Counted from the first letter of the stretch, positions 1-7,159 are shown. The stretch is 9,710 nucleotides of DNA from CAZDGV01 sp964505195 (GCA_964505195.1 CAZDGV010000047.1:1-9710), one strand, 5' to 3'. Notes: generated from the letters alone by a model not told the origin. Numbers and translations: made by a program.

Positions 1-1292
1 GTTTTCAGTGAGTTTTTGGTAAAGGTTTTCGCGAGGTACATGGTAATCTGACGTGCTTGAACGATTTCACGCTTGCGCGTTTTCTGCAACAGCTTGTCGT
101 ATGGTACATCGAAAAACTCGCATACCATGCGCTGAATGGCATCGATGGTGATTTCTTTCGAAGAAGTGCGTACAAAGTTCTTCAGCACCTTCTTCGCCAG
201 ATCCAGATCAATTTCTTTTCTGTTGAGTGAAGACTGTGCCAACAATGAAATCAACGCCCCTTCCAGCTCACGCACATTGGTGGTAATATTATAAGCAATG
301 TATTTCACTACATCGGCCGGCATTTCCAAGCCGTCGTTCTTCATTCTGCGCTCCAGAATTTCAATTCTGGTTTCGTAATCGGGCATCTGCAAATCGGCAC
401 TGAGTCCCCAGCGGAAACGACTCAATAAACGCTCCTGCAAACCTTCCAGATCTTTGGGTGATTTATCGGAAGTAAGAATCAGCTGCTTTCCACTTTGATG
501 CAGGTGGTTAAAGATGGCAAAAAATGCATCCTGCGATTTTTCTGCACGGTTGAAGAACTGAATATCGTCGATCACCAGCACATCGATCAGCTGGTAAAAA
601 TGAATAAAGTCGTTGATGGCATTATTGCGACTATGATCCTGAAACTGATTGATGAATTTTTCAGAGCTCACATACAATACCACTTTATGAGGATGCTGGC
701 GCTTTACTTCGTTTCCGATGGCCTGCGCAAGGTGGGTTTTCCCCAAACCTACACCGCCATAAATAACTAAGGGATTGAAAGATGTAGCACCGGGTTTGTC
801 TGCAACAGTTTTTCCTGCACGACGTGCCACCCTGTTGCAGTCACCTTCTACAAAGCTTTCTAATGTGTATTGCGGATTTAGCTGCGGATCAATCTGCACC
901 TTTTTCAACCCCGGAATTACAAAGGGGTTTTTAACAGGGTTATTGATCACGAGCGGAAAATCCATTTCGTTATTGGTATAGGTCTTGTATCCATGGCCGG
1001 GAATGTCCATGGTAATTTGTCCATTGCCATTGCTGCCACTGTCAACCATAATACGGTATTCCAGTCGTGCATCCTTTCCAAGCTCACGCTTGAGTGTTTT
1101 TGCCAGAAGTGTTACATAATGTTCTTCCAGGTACTCAAAGAAAAATTGACTAGGCACCTGAATCGTAAGCACTTTTTCATTTAGCTCTACTGCCTGAATG
1201 GGCTCAAACCATGTTTTGAAATGCTGCCATTCTACAATGTCCTTAATGATTGCCAAACAATTTTTCCAAACTTGATCAGCCTTCTTCGCCAT
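1..1292 (-). CDS. dnaA: Chromosomal replication initiator protein DnaA (C-terminus cut off by the window edge)
   Basis: DnaA is an AAA+ ATPase that binds DnaA boxes at the origin, opens the duplex and loads the replicative helicase. The visible 430 residues read through domain I (about 1-85, with WKNCL and FKTWFEPI), a linker (about 86-135), the AAA+ domain with Walker A GGVGLGKT (179-186), Walker B VLVIDD (238-243), a sensor-1-like TSD (274-276) and ERLLSRF (287-293), and the start of the domain IV DNA-binding helices (KREIVQARQITMYLAK). The reading frame leaves the window just before the GGRDHSTV-type DNA-binding signature, so by the usual family length about 40-50 residues are missing. The ATG at 1292 is the first Met after an in-frame TAA 18 bases upstream. 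It lies 132 bases downstream of the metallophosphatase gene on the same strand. All visible motifs are intact, so the identification is firm. Confidence 0.97.
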   Translation of the reverse strand, partial: MAKKADQVWKNCLAIIKDIVEWQHFKTWFEPIQAVELNEKVLTIQVPSQFFFEYLEEHYVTLLAKTLKRELGKDARLEYRIMVDSGSNGNGQITMDIPGHGYKTYTNNEMDFPLVINNPVKNPFVIPGLKKVQIDPQLNPQYTLESFVEGDCNRVARRAGKTVADKPGATSFNPLVIYGGVGLGKTHLAQAIGNEVKRQHPHKVVLYVSSEKFINQFQDHSRNNAINDFIHFYQLIDVLVIDDIQFFNRAEKSQDAFFAIFNHLHQSGKQLILTSDKSPKDLEGLQERLLSRFRWGLSADLQMPDYETRIEILERRMKNDGLEMPADVVKYIAYNITTNVRELEGALISLLAQSSLNRKEIDLDLAKKVLKNFVRTSSKEITIDAIQRMVCEFFDVPYDKLLQKTRKREIVQARQITMYLAKTFTKNSLK

Positions 1293-1343
1293 TTTACCTA
1301 AAGCAGTTTATCTAGGGTTATTGATTTCGGATTGTTCCGCCAA

Positions 1344-1371
1344 GAAAATCATCATTGAATCACCTTTTCAA
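1344..1371 (-). promoter_or_regulatory. Weak candidate promoter for dnaA
   Basis: On the minus strand a TTG (at the end of a T-run, 1371-1369) is followed after 17 bases by TGATTTTC (1351-1344), which matches six positions of the Bacteroidota -7 element TAnnTTTG loosely. It would give a leader of roughly 45-50 bases before the ATG at 1292. The fit is poor compared with the promoters near 9134-9345, so this is only the best candidate in the gap. Confidence 0.22.
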
Positions 1372-1406
1372 AAAATCTTTCGGCGGGGAACGAATATCGA
1401 ACTTTT

Positions 1407-1415
1407 TGTGGAAAA
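1407..1415 (-). promoter_or_regulatory. DnaA-box-like nonamer upstream of dnaA
   Basis: On the minus strand the nine bases read TTTTCCACA, which fits the relaxed DnaA box TTWTNCACA. It lies about 115 bases upstream of the dnaA start codon, directly beside the A/T-tract. DnaA commonly represses its own gene through such boxes, so autoregulation is the natural reading. It is a single site and I found no cluster of further boxes nearby, so it could be chance in an AT-rich stretch. Confidence 0.4.
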
Positions 1416-1424
1416 AAAAATTTT

Positions 1425-2357
1425 TTATTCAACGCTTTTTTGCTCTATACGAAGCGCTTTGTTTTGTACCAAATTTTTCTTTCCGTCTTTCGTAAATTCA
1501 TAATCGAGCCGACCCAGCAAAATCCCTCCCCAACCTACCTGATTAATCACCACATCGGCACCATTTTTGTTTTGCTGCACTACGGGCTTATCCAAAAAAG
1601 TATGCGTATGTCCGCCAATGATCAGGTCCACAAAAGCGGTTTCTTTTGCCAATGAAATATCTGACACTTTGGTACTGCTTTCACGATATTGATAGCCCAA
1701 ATGCGATAAACAGATGACCATATCACATTGGTACCGCTTTTTGAGCATTTCAGCGGTTCGATTTACACATGCAATGGGGTCGAGGTATTGGGTTTTCCCT
1801 GCCAAATCATCAGGTACCAGTCCCTTGAGTTCGATGCCCACCCCCGTGATGCCGATTTTTAGTCCGCCTTTGCGTATGATCATATGAGGCCTGTAACGAT
1901 TTTCCATAGGCGTACCCGTAAAATCGTAATTACAGATCACCACCGGAAAACGGGCATATTGCAGCTGTGTGGCAAAATTTTCGAGTCCGGCATCGAAATC
2001 GTGATTTCCCATGGTACAGGCATCATACCCCATCATGCTCATGGCTTTTATCTCCGGCTCGCCCTTAAAAACGTTGAAATAAGGGGTGCCCTGAAAAATA
2101 TCGCCTGCATCTAGTAATAATACCTGCTCCTCCCTACTGCGGATCGATTGTATCAATGCTGCCCGAGCAGCAACCCCTCCCAGTCCCTGATTGCGACTGC
2201 CGTCCATCGGAAAGGGATCGAGGCGACTGTGTACATCGTTGGTATGCAAAATCACGAGCCGCTTCGTTTCAACATCACTTGCAAATACCGGTGCAGGACC
2301 AAGCAATGCACCTGTGGCAAGCATCGACTGACGGAGGAAATCTCTTCTATTGTACAT
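1425..2357 (-). CDS. Tat-exported metallophosphatase, 5'-nucleotidase N-terminal (catalytic) domain
   Basis: A 310-residue calcineurin-like phosphoesterase equal to the catalytic half of UshA-type 5'-nucleotidases, which hydrolyse nucleotides and related phosphoesters outside the cytoplasm. Residues 4-8 are RRDFL, a twin-arginine motif, followed by a hydrophobic stretch to about residue 26 (VFAS), so export in folded form by Tat is expected. Metal-binding motifs appear in order: HTNDVH (38-43), GD (85-86), GNHD (117-120), an SHLG segment, and GGHTH (248-252). No nucleotide-binding C-terminal domain follows; the protein stops soon after the phosphatase fold. The start at 2357 is preferred over an in-frame ATG at 2435, because the earlier one would bury the Tat signal and overlap the upstream gene by 89 bases. 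Its start overlaps the end of the upstream C-terminal-domain gene by 11 bases, implying translational coupling. The family call is firm; the substrate is inferred. Confidence 0.9.
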   Translation of the reverse strand: MYNRRDFLRQSMLATGALLGPAPVFASDVETKRLVILHTNDVHSRLDPFPMDGSRNQGLGGVAARAALIQSIRSREEQVLLLDAGDIFQGTPYFNVFKGEPEIKAMSMMGYDACTMGNHDFDAGLENFATQLQYARFPVVICNYDFTGTPMENRYRPHMIIRKGGLKIGITGVGIELKGLVPDDLAGKTQYLDPIACVNRTAEMLKKRYQCDMVICLSHLGYQYRESSTKVSDISLAKETAFVDLIIGGHTHTFLDKPVVQQNKNGADVVINQVGWGGILLGRLDYEFTKDGKKNLVQNKALRIEQKSVE

Positions 2358-3105
2358 AACGCACCCTGTTTTCTTTCTGTACACTAATTTTTTTGCCTTC
2401 CGCCCCAAAGGACGCGAAATAGGCAATGATCGCATCGCGCATCAGGTATCCTTTGTTTTCTTGCGGTATGCCTTTCAGCATAGCAGCATCATCGCCGCCG
2501 TTGGCAGTATAATCGCCGATGGCGATGGTATAATTTTTATCGGATTGAATGGGGCTACCGCCGACGAGGACATTCACTGCTTTGCGATCCCGGATTTGCA
2601 TCGTCATGCCCGAAACAGGCCATCCGCCCCGTGAAGCAATATGATCTAAAAACTGCTGAAACAAATCGCCCTTCAGCGTGAGCAAGACCAGTAAATTATC
2701 AAAGGGAAACAGTTCATACATCTTTCCGCGGGTAATGGTGCCTGCTTTCATACTATTTAATCGAATGCCGCCGTAGTTCATAAAGGCAGCGTCAACAGGT
2801 TTTCCGAACACTTGTTCGCCTGCCTTATGCAATGCATCGGCCATGATATTGCCCAGCGTTCCTTCGGGTTGCGCTTTTTCCAAATCGGTGGCAAGCTCTG
2901 CCACAAAAGCATTCATACTTCTGTTTACGCTGTCGCCATAAGGTTGCAACATGCGCTGCACCGTGGTGTCATTGCCATACTTGCTTCCGATACGATACTG
3001 ATAATGTGCAACCGTGCCGGTTGACTGATACAGTTTACAACCCGTTCCTACCAATAGCAAAGCAAGAGACAGGTATAAAAAAGACCGCTTACAATAAGAG
3101 AACAT
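2347..3105 (-). CDS. Lipoprotein with the 5'-nucleotidase C-terminal (substrate-binding) domain
   Basis: A 252-residue protein matching the C-terminal domain of UshA-type 5'-nucleotidases, the part that binds the nucleoside moiety and supplies specificity. The N-terminus has a basic start, a hydrophobic run (about 8-19) and GTGC with Cys23 as the likely lipidated residue, so it should be membrane-anchored. The -3 position is Gly rather than the usual Leu/Val/Ile, which makes the lipobox slightly atypical. Family motifs: TLGNIMADAL (83-92), YGGIR (111-115, the conserved Gly-Gly-Ile-Arg loop), ELFPFDN (131-137), LKGD (144-147) and TANGGDD (200-206). It contains no phosphatase metal motifs and so is presumably inactive alone. 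It is the first gene of the leftward block and overlaps the metallophosphatase gene by 11 bases. The two together rebuild a complete enzyme, in reversed gene order. Confidence 0.88.
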   Translation of the reverse strand: MFSYCKRSFLYLSLALLLVGTGCKLYQSTGTVAHYQYRIGSKYGNDTTVQRMLQPYGDSVNRSMNAFVAELATDLEKAQPEGTLGNIMADALHKAGEQVFGKPVDAAFMNYGGIRLNSMKAGTITRGKMYELFPFDNLLVLLTLKGDLFQQFLDHIASRGGWPVSGMTMQIRDRKAVNVLVGGSPIQSDKNYTIAIGDYTANGGDDAAMLKGIPQENKGYLMRDAIIAYFASFGAEGKKISVQKENRVRYVQ

Positions 3106-3132
3106 GCAGCCAAGTTAAATTTTATGCGCTTT

Positions 3133-3162
3133 CAAAAAAAATGATTTTCGGGAAATGAACAA
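3133..3162 (-). promoter_or_regulatory. Candidate Bacteroidota-type promoter for the 5'-nucleotidase pair
   Basis: On the minus strand TTG (3162-3160) is followed by exactly 19 bases and then TTTTTTTG (3140-3133), which matches TAnnTTTG except for T in place of A. The predicted transcript start leaves a leader of roughly 20 bases before the ATG at 3105. The spacing is the same as in the stronger promoter at 9150-9179. The run of eight T makes the -7 match easy to obtain by chance. Confidence 0.4.
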
Positions 3163-3173
3163 TGGTATTGCGA

Positions 3174-3203
3174 CAACACATGCCTACCTTCGCCCAACAC
3201 ATG
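3174..3203 (+). repeat. Two direct copies of CAACACATG, 21 bases apart
   Basis: CAACACATG occurs at 3174-3182 and again at 3195-3203, with a CG dinucleotide shortly before each copy. The start-to-start distance of 21 bases is two DNA turns, so both copies face the same side of the helix. They flank the -7-like TACCTTCG and lie 24-53 bases upstream of the FAD dehydrogenase start. This arrangement suits a direct-repeat operator for a dimeric regulator; no regulator gene is in the window. Confidence 0.45.
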
Positions 3204-3226
3204 ATTTTAGGCTAAATACCTGACCC

Positions 3227-4828
3227 ATGCGACAAAAATTTTCATTTCGACTACAGCCTGCAGAAGCTGCTGATGCAGTCACCCTGCAATCGCTCATTGC
3301 CGCTGCTGCAGCTGTTGCCCCTGAAGCTGTAACGGGGTATCATCTGCTGAAACAATCCATTGATGCAAGAAGTCGCACCCCCTGGGTGCAGGTTAGTCTT
3401 GAAGCATTTATCAACGAGCCCTTTTCGGTTAGAGAAAAAATGCATTTTTCCTTTCAAGATGTACACCATGCCCCGCACCGCGCGATTGTAGTGGGGGCCG
3501 GACCGGCAGGTTTGTTTGCAGCACTGCGCCTCTGCGAGCTGGGCATAAAACCCATTGTTTTTGAAAGAGGCAAAGCAGTGCGCGAAAGACGCCGCGATTT
3601 GGCAACGCTCAATAAAGAAGGCATTGTAAACCCGGAAAGCAATTACTGCTTTGGCGAAGGAGGTGCGGGTACGTACAGCGATGGAAAACTCTATACCCGC
3701 AGCAATAAACGCGGCAATATTACCCGCATACTGGAGCTATTTGTTCAGTTCGGTGCGGAAGAGCGCATCTTATATGAAGCACATCCGCATATCGGTACCA
3801 ACAAGCTCCCACAAATCATCAGCGCCATGCGCGCGCAAATCATTGCCTGTGGGGGCGAAGTGCATTTTGATGCCAAAGTAAGCGATCTGCTGCTTGAAAA
3901 AGACAGTATCAAAGGGGTTGTGCTGGCAGACGGATCTGTTCACAAAGGCGAAGCCGTTGTATTAGCAACCGGCCACAGCGCCAGAGATGTTTTTTCCCTC
4001 TTACAAGCAAAAAAGATTGTCATCGAAGCCAAACCCTTTGCGTTGGGCGTGCGCGTAGAACATCCACAGGAGCTCATTGATCGCATTCAATACCACTGCA
4101 GCCAGCGCGATCCATACCTGCCTCCTGCTTCTTACAGTTTGGTAGAACAGGTAGCCGGCAAAGGCGTTTTCTCTTTTTGTATGTGCCCCGGCGGCATCAT
4201 CGCTCCCGCTGCTACTGCGCCGGAAGAACTGGTTGTAAACGGGTGGAGTCCTTCCAAACGCAATAACCCCTTTGCCAATAGCGGTATGGTAGTAAGCGTC
4301 GAAACAAAAGACGCTTATCAATATTTTAAAAAACTGGGCAAAGCTGCAAATGCAGAAGACCCGCTACTGATGATGCAGTTTCAGCAAGCGGTAGAACGCA
4401 ATGCTTTTCGCGCGGGCGGCGGCCGCTTTGTGGCTCCTGCGCAGCGCATGACGGATATGACGGAACGAAAAACATCGGCATCGCTACCCTCCTGTTCCTA
4501 CTTACCGGGCATTGCGAGCGCAGACTTGCAAACAGTATTGCCCGATTTTGTTTTTGAAGACCTGCGCGGCGCGTTTCGTCTTTTTGGAAAAAAAATGAAA
4601 GGATACCTCACACAGGAGGCTGTGGTGGTTGCAACCGAATCGCGCACTTCGTCACCGGTGCGGATTCCCAGAAATGAAACCGACTTGCAGCATGTGCAAA
4701 TCACCGGCTTATATCCCTGTGCGGAAGGTGCCGGCTATGCAGGTGGCATTGTTAGTGCAGCCATGGATGGCGAAAAAGTTGCAGAAGCGATCCATGCACA
4801 AATTTTTAAGCCACTTTCTTCTCAATAA
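3227..4828 (+). CDS. FAD-dependent dehydrogenase (COG2509-type NAD(P)/FAD oxidoreductase)
   Basis: A 533-residue cytoplasmic flavoprotein of the family usually annotated as uncharacterised FAD-dependent dehydrogenase; no defined substrate is known to me. An N-terminal segment of about 85 residues precedes the dinucleotide-binding fold, whose GAGPAG loop is at 90-95, with the ribose-binding acidic residue E113 in VFERG. Next come the family motif GEGGAGTYSDGK (143-154), a second flavin-binding motif ATGHSARD (247-254), and a C-terminal CAEGAGYAGGIVSAAMDG segment that closes the FAD site. There is no signal peptide or membrane segment. The ATG at 3227 is preceded by an A/T-rich leader without a Shine-Dalgarno sequence, as is normal in Bacteroidota. 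It stands alone between the divergent promoter region and the ABC operon, 48 bases upstream of the latter, so it may be co-transcribed with it. The family is certain; the reaction is unknown. Confidence 0.9.
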   Translation: MRQKFSFRLQPAEAADAVTLQSLIAAAAAVAPEAVTGYHLLKQSIDARSRTPWVQVSLEAFINEPFSVREKMHFSFQDVHHAPHRAIVVGAGPAGLFAALRLCELGIKPIVFERGKAVRERRRDLATLNKEGIVNPESNYCFGEGGAGTYSDGKLYTRSNKRGNITRILELFVQFGAEERILYEAHPHIGTNKLPQIISAMRAQIIACGGEVHFDAKVSDLLLEKDSIKGVVLADGSVHKGEAVVLATGHSARDVFSLLQAKKIVIEAKPFALGVRVEHPQELIDRIQYHCSQRDPYLPPASYSLVEQVAGKGVFSFCMCPGGIIAPAATAPEELVVNGWSPSKRNNPFANSGMVVSVETKDAYQYFKKLGKAANAEDPLLMMQFQQAVERNAFRAGGGRFVAPAQRMTDMTERKTSASLPSCSYLPGIASADLQTVLPDFVFEDLRGAFRLFGKKMKGYLTQEAVVVATESRTSSPVRIPRNETDLQHVQITGLYPCAEGAGYAGGIVSAAMDGEKVAEAIHAQIFKPLSSQ

Positions 4829-4849
4829 CAGATCACAGTTGTAACTTTT
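4819..4849 (+). promoter_or_regulatory. Weak candidate promoter for the ABC exporter genes
   Basis: TTC (4819-4821), 20 bases, then TAACTTTT (4842-4849), seven of eight agreeable positions to TAnnTTTG counting the two free ones. It overlaps the end of the FAD dehydrogenase gene and would give a leader of about 20-25 bases. The -33 part is imperfect, so read-through from the FAD dehydrogenase gene remains equally possible. Confidence 0.3.
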
Positions 4850-4876
4850 CCGCCTCAAACGCAACGGATAATCATC

Positions 4877-5812
4877 ATGAGTACCATTTTAGAAATACAA
4901 CATCTCCGGAAATACTTTTCATCGCAAAAAGCAGTGGACGATATCAGCTTCCGGCTGGAGCGCGGATCCATTTTCGGATTGCTGGGACCCAACGGGGCCG
5001 GTAAAACAACGCTGATACGGATGATCACGGGTATTTTTTATCCCGATGCAGGCGATATATTGCTCAACGGAAAAAAATTCAATCCGGTAAATGATGTGAT
5101 CAATATCGGCTACATGCCAGAAGAAAGAGGGCTGTACAAGAAGATGAAAGTAGGCGAACAAGCAATGTACCTGGCACAGCTGAAAGGCCTTTCTAAGAAA
5201 GATGCATTCGATAAGGTGAAATACTGGTTTGAAAAATTTGAAATGCAGAGCTGGTGGAACAAAAAAGTGGAAGACCTTTCAAAAGGTATGAGTCAGAAGC
5301 TGCAGTTTGTTACCACCGTATTGCATGAACCCGATCTGGTAATATTGGATGAACCCTTCAGCGGTCTGGATCCTGTAAATTCCAATTTGATCAAAGATGA
5401 AATTTATGCACTTGCTAAAAAAGGCACTTCCATCATATTCAGCACGCACCGCATGGAGCAGGTGGAAGAAATTTGCGATCACATTATTTTAGTAAACAAA
5501 GGACAAAAAATTTTGGATGGTGCAGTAAGTGAAGTGAAACAGCAATTCAAGGAAAACATCTTCCGCCTCGAACTGCAGTCCATGCCCGCTTTAAGAGAAC
5601 ATCCCTCTTTTGAAACCGTGCGAAGCGAAGGAAAAGCGTTCATTGTAAAAATCAAAGAAGGCTACACGGGCAACGACCTGCTCAAATTTTTTCTGCAGCA
5701 GGATACAGAAATCCTTGCCTTTCATGAAATCCTTCCTTCACTCAATCAGATCTTTATTCAGCTCGTGGAAAACACCCCTATGAGCCGTCAATTCGAAACC
5801 GTTCACGCCTAA
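4877..5812 (+). CDS. ABC transporter ATP-binding protein (NatA-type, with C-terminal DUF4162-like region)
   Basis: A 311-residue ATPase that powers the permease encoded next. Motifs in order: Walker A GPNGAGKT (37-44), the region normally holding the Q-loop reading GYMPEERGLY (78-87), ABC signature LSKGMSQ (134-140), Walker B LVILDE (154-159), D-loop GLD (163-165) and the H-loop histidine H191 in STHRMEQ. Residues from about 210 to 311 form an extra domain like the DUF4162 region found in this exporter subfamily. The usual Q-loop glutamine is replaced by glutamate; I recall PEERGLY as typical of this subfamily, so it is probably not a defect. The next gene starts 9 bases after the stop, making a two-gene unit. 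NatA/NatB of Bacillus is the nearest named example (sodium efflux), but that substrate should not be transferred without evidence. Confidence 0.92.
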   Translation: MSTILEIQHLRKYFSSQKAVDDISFRLERGSIFGLLGPNGAGKTTLIRMITGIFYPDAGDILLNGKKFNPVNDVINIGYMPEERGLYKKMKVGEQAMYLAQLKGLSKKDAFDKVKYWFEKFEMQSWWNKKVEDLSKGMSQKLQFVTTVLHEPDLVILDEPFSGLDPVNSNLIKDEIYALAKKGTSIIFSTHRMEQVEEICDHIILVNKGQKILDGAVSEVKQQFKENIFRLELQSMPALREHPSFETVRSEGKAFIVKIKEGYTGNDLLKFFLQQDTEILAFHEILPSLNQIFIQLVENTPMSRQFETVHA

Positions 5813-5821
5813 AGCCGTTGT

Positions 5822-7156
5822 ATGTATAAAATATGGATCATCATCCGCAGGGAATACCTAACCCGCGTTCGCAATAAAACATTTTTACTGTCCACCTTTT
5901 TGTTTCCGCTGTTCATGATACTATTTGTGGTGGGCGCTGCCTACCTGGGTGCAAAAAGTGTTCAGAGCAATAAAGTTGCCGTCAAGGATGCTACGGGCAT
6001 ATATGCGCCACTTTTTAAAAGCAGCAGCACCCTCAGTTTTGTGCTGGAAGACAGCATCACTGCTGAAAACTTCAAGGAAAAAGGGGTGGATGGATTGCTC
6101 AGCATTTACAGTGCGGATGGTGCACAGGTAGATTCAGTGCGTTTGTATTCAGATAAACAACTTGGACTTGCTACCGATGAATCGATTCAAAGTCAAATGC
6201 AACGCATACAGGAAGACAAGTTGCTGATGGAAAGAGGCATCAGCAGATCTATGCTGGATTCCATTCATGCGCAAAGCACCAATGAGGAACAGCTGAACTA
6301 CCGCGCTTACAAAATCAGCGGCAGCGAATTGAAAGAAGATAACAAAGCACTTTCCTATGGCATCGGTTTTGGCAGTGGCATTATCATTTACATTACGCTC
6401 TTTGTTTACGGCACTTCCGTAATGCGCGGTGTAATGGAAGAAAAAATGAATCGCATTGCAGAGGTGATGGTCAGCAGCGTAAAACCTTTTCAGCTGATGC
6501 TGGGAAAAATCATCGGCATTGCAGCGGTGGGGCTTACCCAACTTTTGTTATGGATCGGATTGATTTTAATTCTTTCATCCGTATTGCCTTTGCTGATGCC
6601 GCAGGAGATGATGCAGCAGGCAGCGCAAATGAACGATGCCATGCCAGGTGGTGCTGCAGCCATGAACAATAATGCTGCCATGAAAATACTGGAGGTGCGT
6701 AATACTGTTCTTACTGCTAACTGGACACTCATCATCAGCTGTTTTATCTTTTATTTTCTCGGCGGCTATCTTTTTTATGCATCCCTTTTTGCAGCAGTAG
6801 GCAGTGTGATCAATGAAGATCCACAAGAAGCGCAGTCGCTCATGTTACCCATTACCTTACCGATTGTACTGGGTTTTATCATGATGACCAGCTCCATTGA
6901 AAATCCGACAGGGCCCGTAGCGATGTGGGGCAGTTTGATTCCTTTTACCTCACCGATTGTGATGATGGCAAGGATTCCGGCGGGCATTCCCGATACCGTT
7001 CCCTACTGGCAGCTGGGTGTTTCAATGCTATTGCTAACGGGCGGATTTTTCTTTACCACCTGGTTGAGCGCAAAAATTTATCGCACAGGGATTTTGCTTT
7101 ACGGTAAAAAAGTAACGCTGAAAGAAATGGCGCGATGGGCTTTTAGAAAAGCTTAA
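5822..7156 (+). CDS. ABC transporter permease (NatB/ABC-2 type)
   Basis: A 444-residue integral membrane protein, the partner of the preceding ATPase. A basic N-terminus (RREYLTRVRNKTF) leads into the first membrane segment (about 22-43). A soluble domain of about 130 residues (44-177), probably outside the cytoplasmic membrane, follows, then further segments near 178-200, 228-256, 300-328, 340-357 and 398-418, with a possible one near 370-387. The cytoplasmic loop MEEKMNRIAEVMVSSVKP (205-222) is the conserved ATPase-coupling region of ABC-2 exporters. A methionine- and alanine-rich loop sits at about 257-288. The gene begins 9 bases after the ATPase stop and ends 3 bases before the convergent neighbour's stop. 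Length and topology fit the NatB/YhaP-like group; the exported substrate is unknown. Confidence 0.9.
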   Translation: MYKIWIIIRREYLTRVRNKTFLLSTFLFPLFMILFVVGAAYLGAKSVQSNKVAVKDATGIYAPLFKSSSTLSFVLEDSITAENFKEKGVDGLLSIYSADGAQVDSVRLYSDKQLGLATDESIQSQMQRIQEDKLLMERGISRSMLDSIHAQSTNEEQLNYRAYKISGSELKEDNKALSYGIGFGSGIIIYITLFVYGTSVMRGVMEEKMNRIAEVMVSSVKPFQLMLGKIIGIAAVGLTQLLLWIGLILILSSVLPLLMPQEMMQQAAQMNDAMPGGAAAMNNNAAMKILEVRNTVLTANWTLIISCFIFYFLGGYLFYASLFAAVGSVINEDPQEAQSLMLPITLPIVLGFIMMTSSIENPTGPVAMWGSLIPFTSPIVMMARIPAGIPDTVPYWQLGVSMLLLTGGFFFTTWLSAKIYRTGILLYGKKVTLKEMARWAFRKA

Positions 7157-7159
7157 TGC

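Larger units (their letters stand above)
1293..1424. other. dnaA upstream region: A/T-tract, DnaA-box-like site, weak promoter
   Basis: This 132-base gap lies between the stop of the metallophosphatase gene and the dnaA start. Next to the upstream stop there is a run of nine A followed by six T (1412-1426), a symmetric A/T-tract of the kind that bends DNA or melts easily. Abutting it is a DnaA-box-like nonamer, and nearer to dnaA a weak promoter candidate; both are listed separately. I see no GC-rich hairpin with a T-run that would act as an intrinsic terminator for the upstream genes. Whether this is part of the origin cannot be told from the window, since in Bacteroidota the origin is not always beside dnaA. 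Confidence 0.5.
3106..3226. promoter_or_regulatory. Divergent intergenic region between the 5'-nucleotidase pair and the FAD dehydrogenase
   Basis: 121 bases from which the two blocks diverge. It holds a minus-strand promoter candidate (3133-3162), two copies of a 9-base direct repeat (3174-3182 and 3195-3203), and between those copies TACCTTCG (3185-3192). That last site is one mismatch from the Bacteroidota -7 element TAnnTTTG on the plus strand, but has no good TTG at the right distance. If used, it would start the FAD dehydrogenase transcript about 25-30 bases before its ATG. Confidence 0.5.

Noticed and set aside
495..1184. Several small plus-strand open frames in the first 1.3 kb
   Set aside because: They lie antisense to dnaA, whose reading frame is intact and motif-complete on the minus strand.
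1411..1430. The A9T6 tract as an intrinsic terminator of the metallophosphatase gene
   Set aside because: There is no GC-rich stem before the T-run. An A/U-only pairing would be too weak, so it is described only as an A/T-tract.
2358..2435. Longer version of the metallophosphatase starting at the ATG at 2435
   Set aside because: It would add 26 basic, non-conserved residues before the Tat motif and overlap the upstream gene by 89 bases. The 2357 start puts RRDFL at residues 4-8 as expected.
1425..3105. The 5'-nucleotidase pair as a single gene broken by a frameshift
   Set aside because: The domains are in reversed order relative to the fused enzyme, and each chain has its own export signal and proper start and stop, so this is a true two-gene arrangement.
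6149..6541. 130-codon open frame on the minus strand inside the ABC permease gene
   Set aside because: It is antisense to a conserved permease region, has a His/Phe/Ala-rich composition typical of shadow frames, and shows no recognisable domain.
7139..7152. Inverted repeat GCTTTT/AAAAGC at the end of the ABC permease gene as a terminator
   Set aside because: The stem is short and AT-rich with a two- to four-base loop, and no T-run follows on either strand. It lies inside the coding end and is too weak to call.
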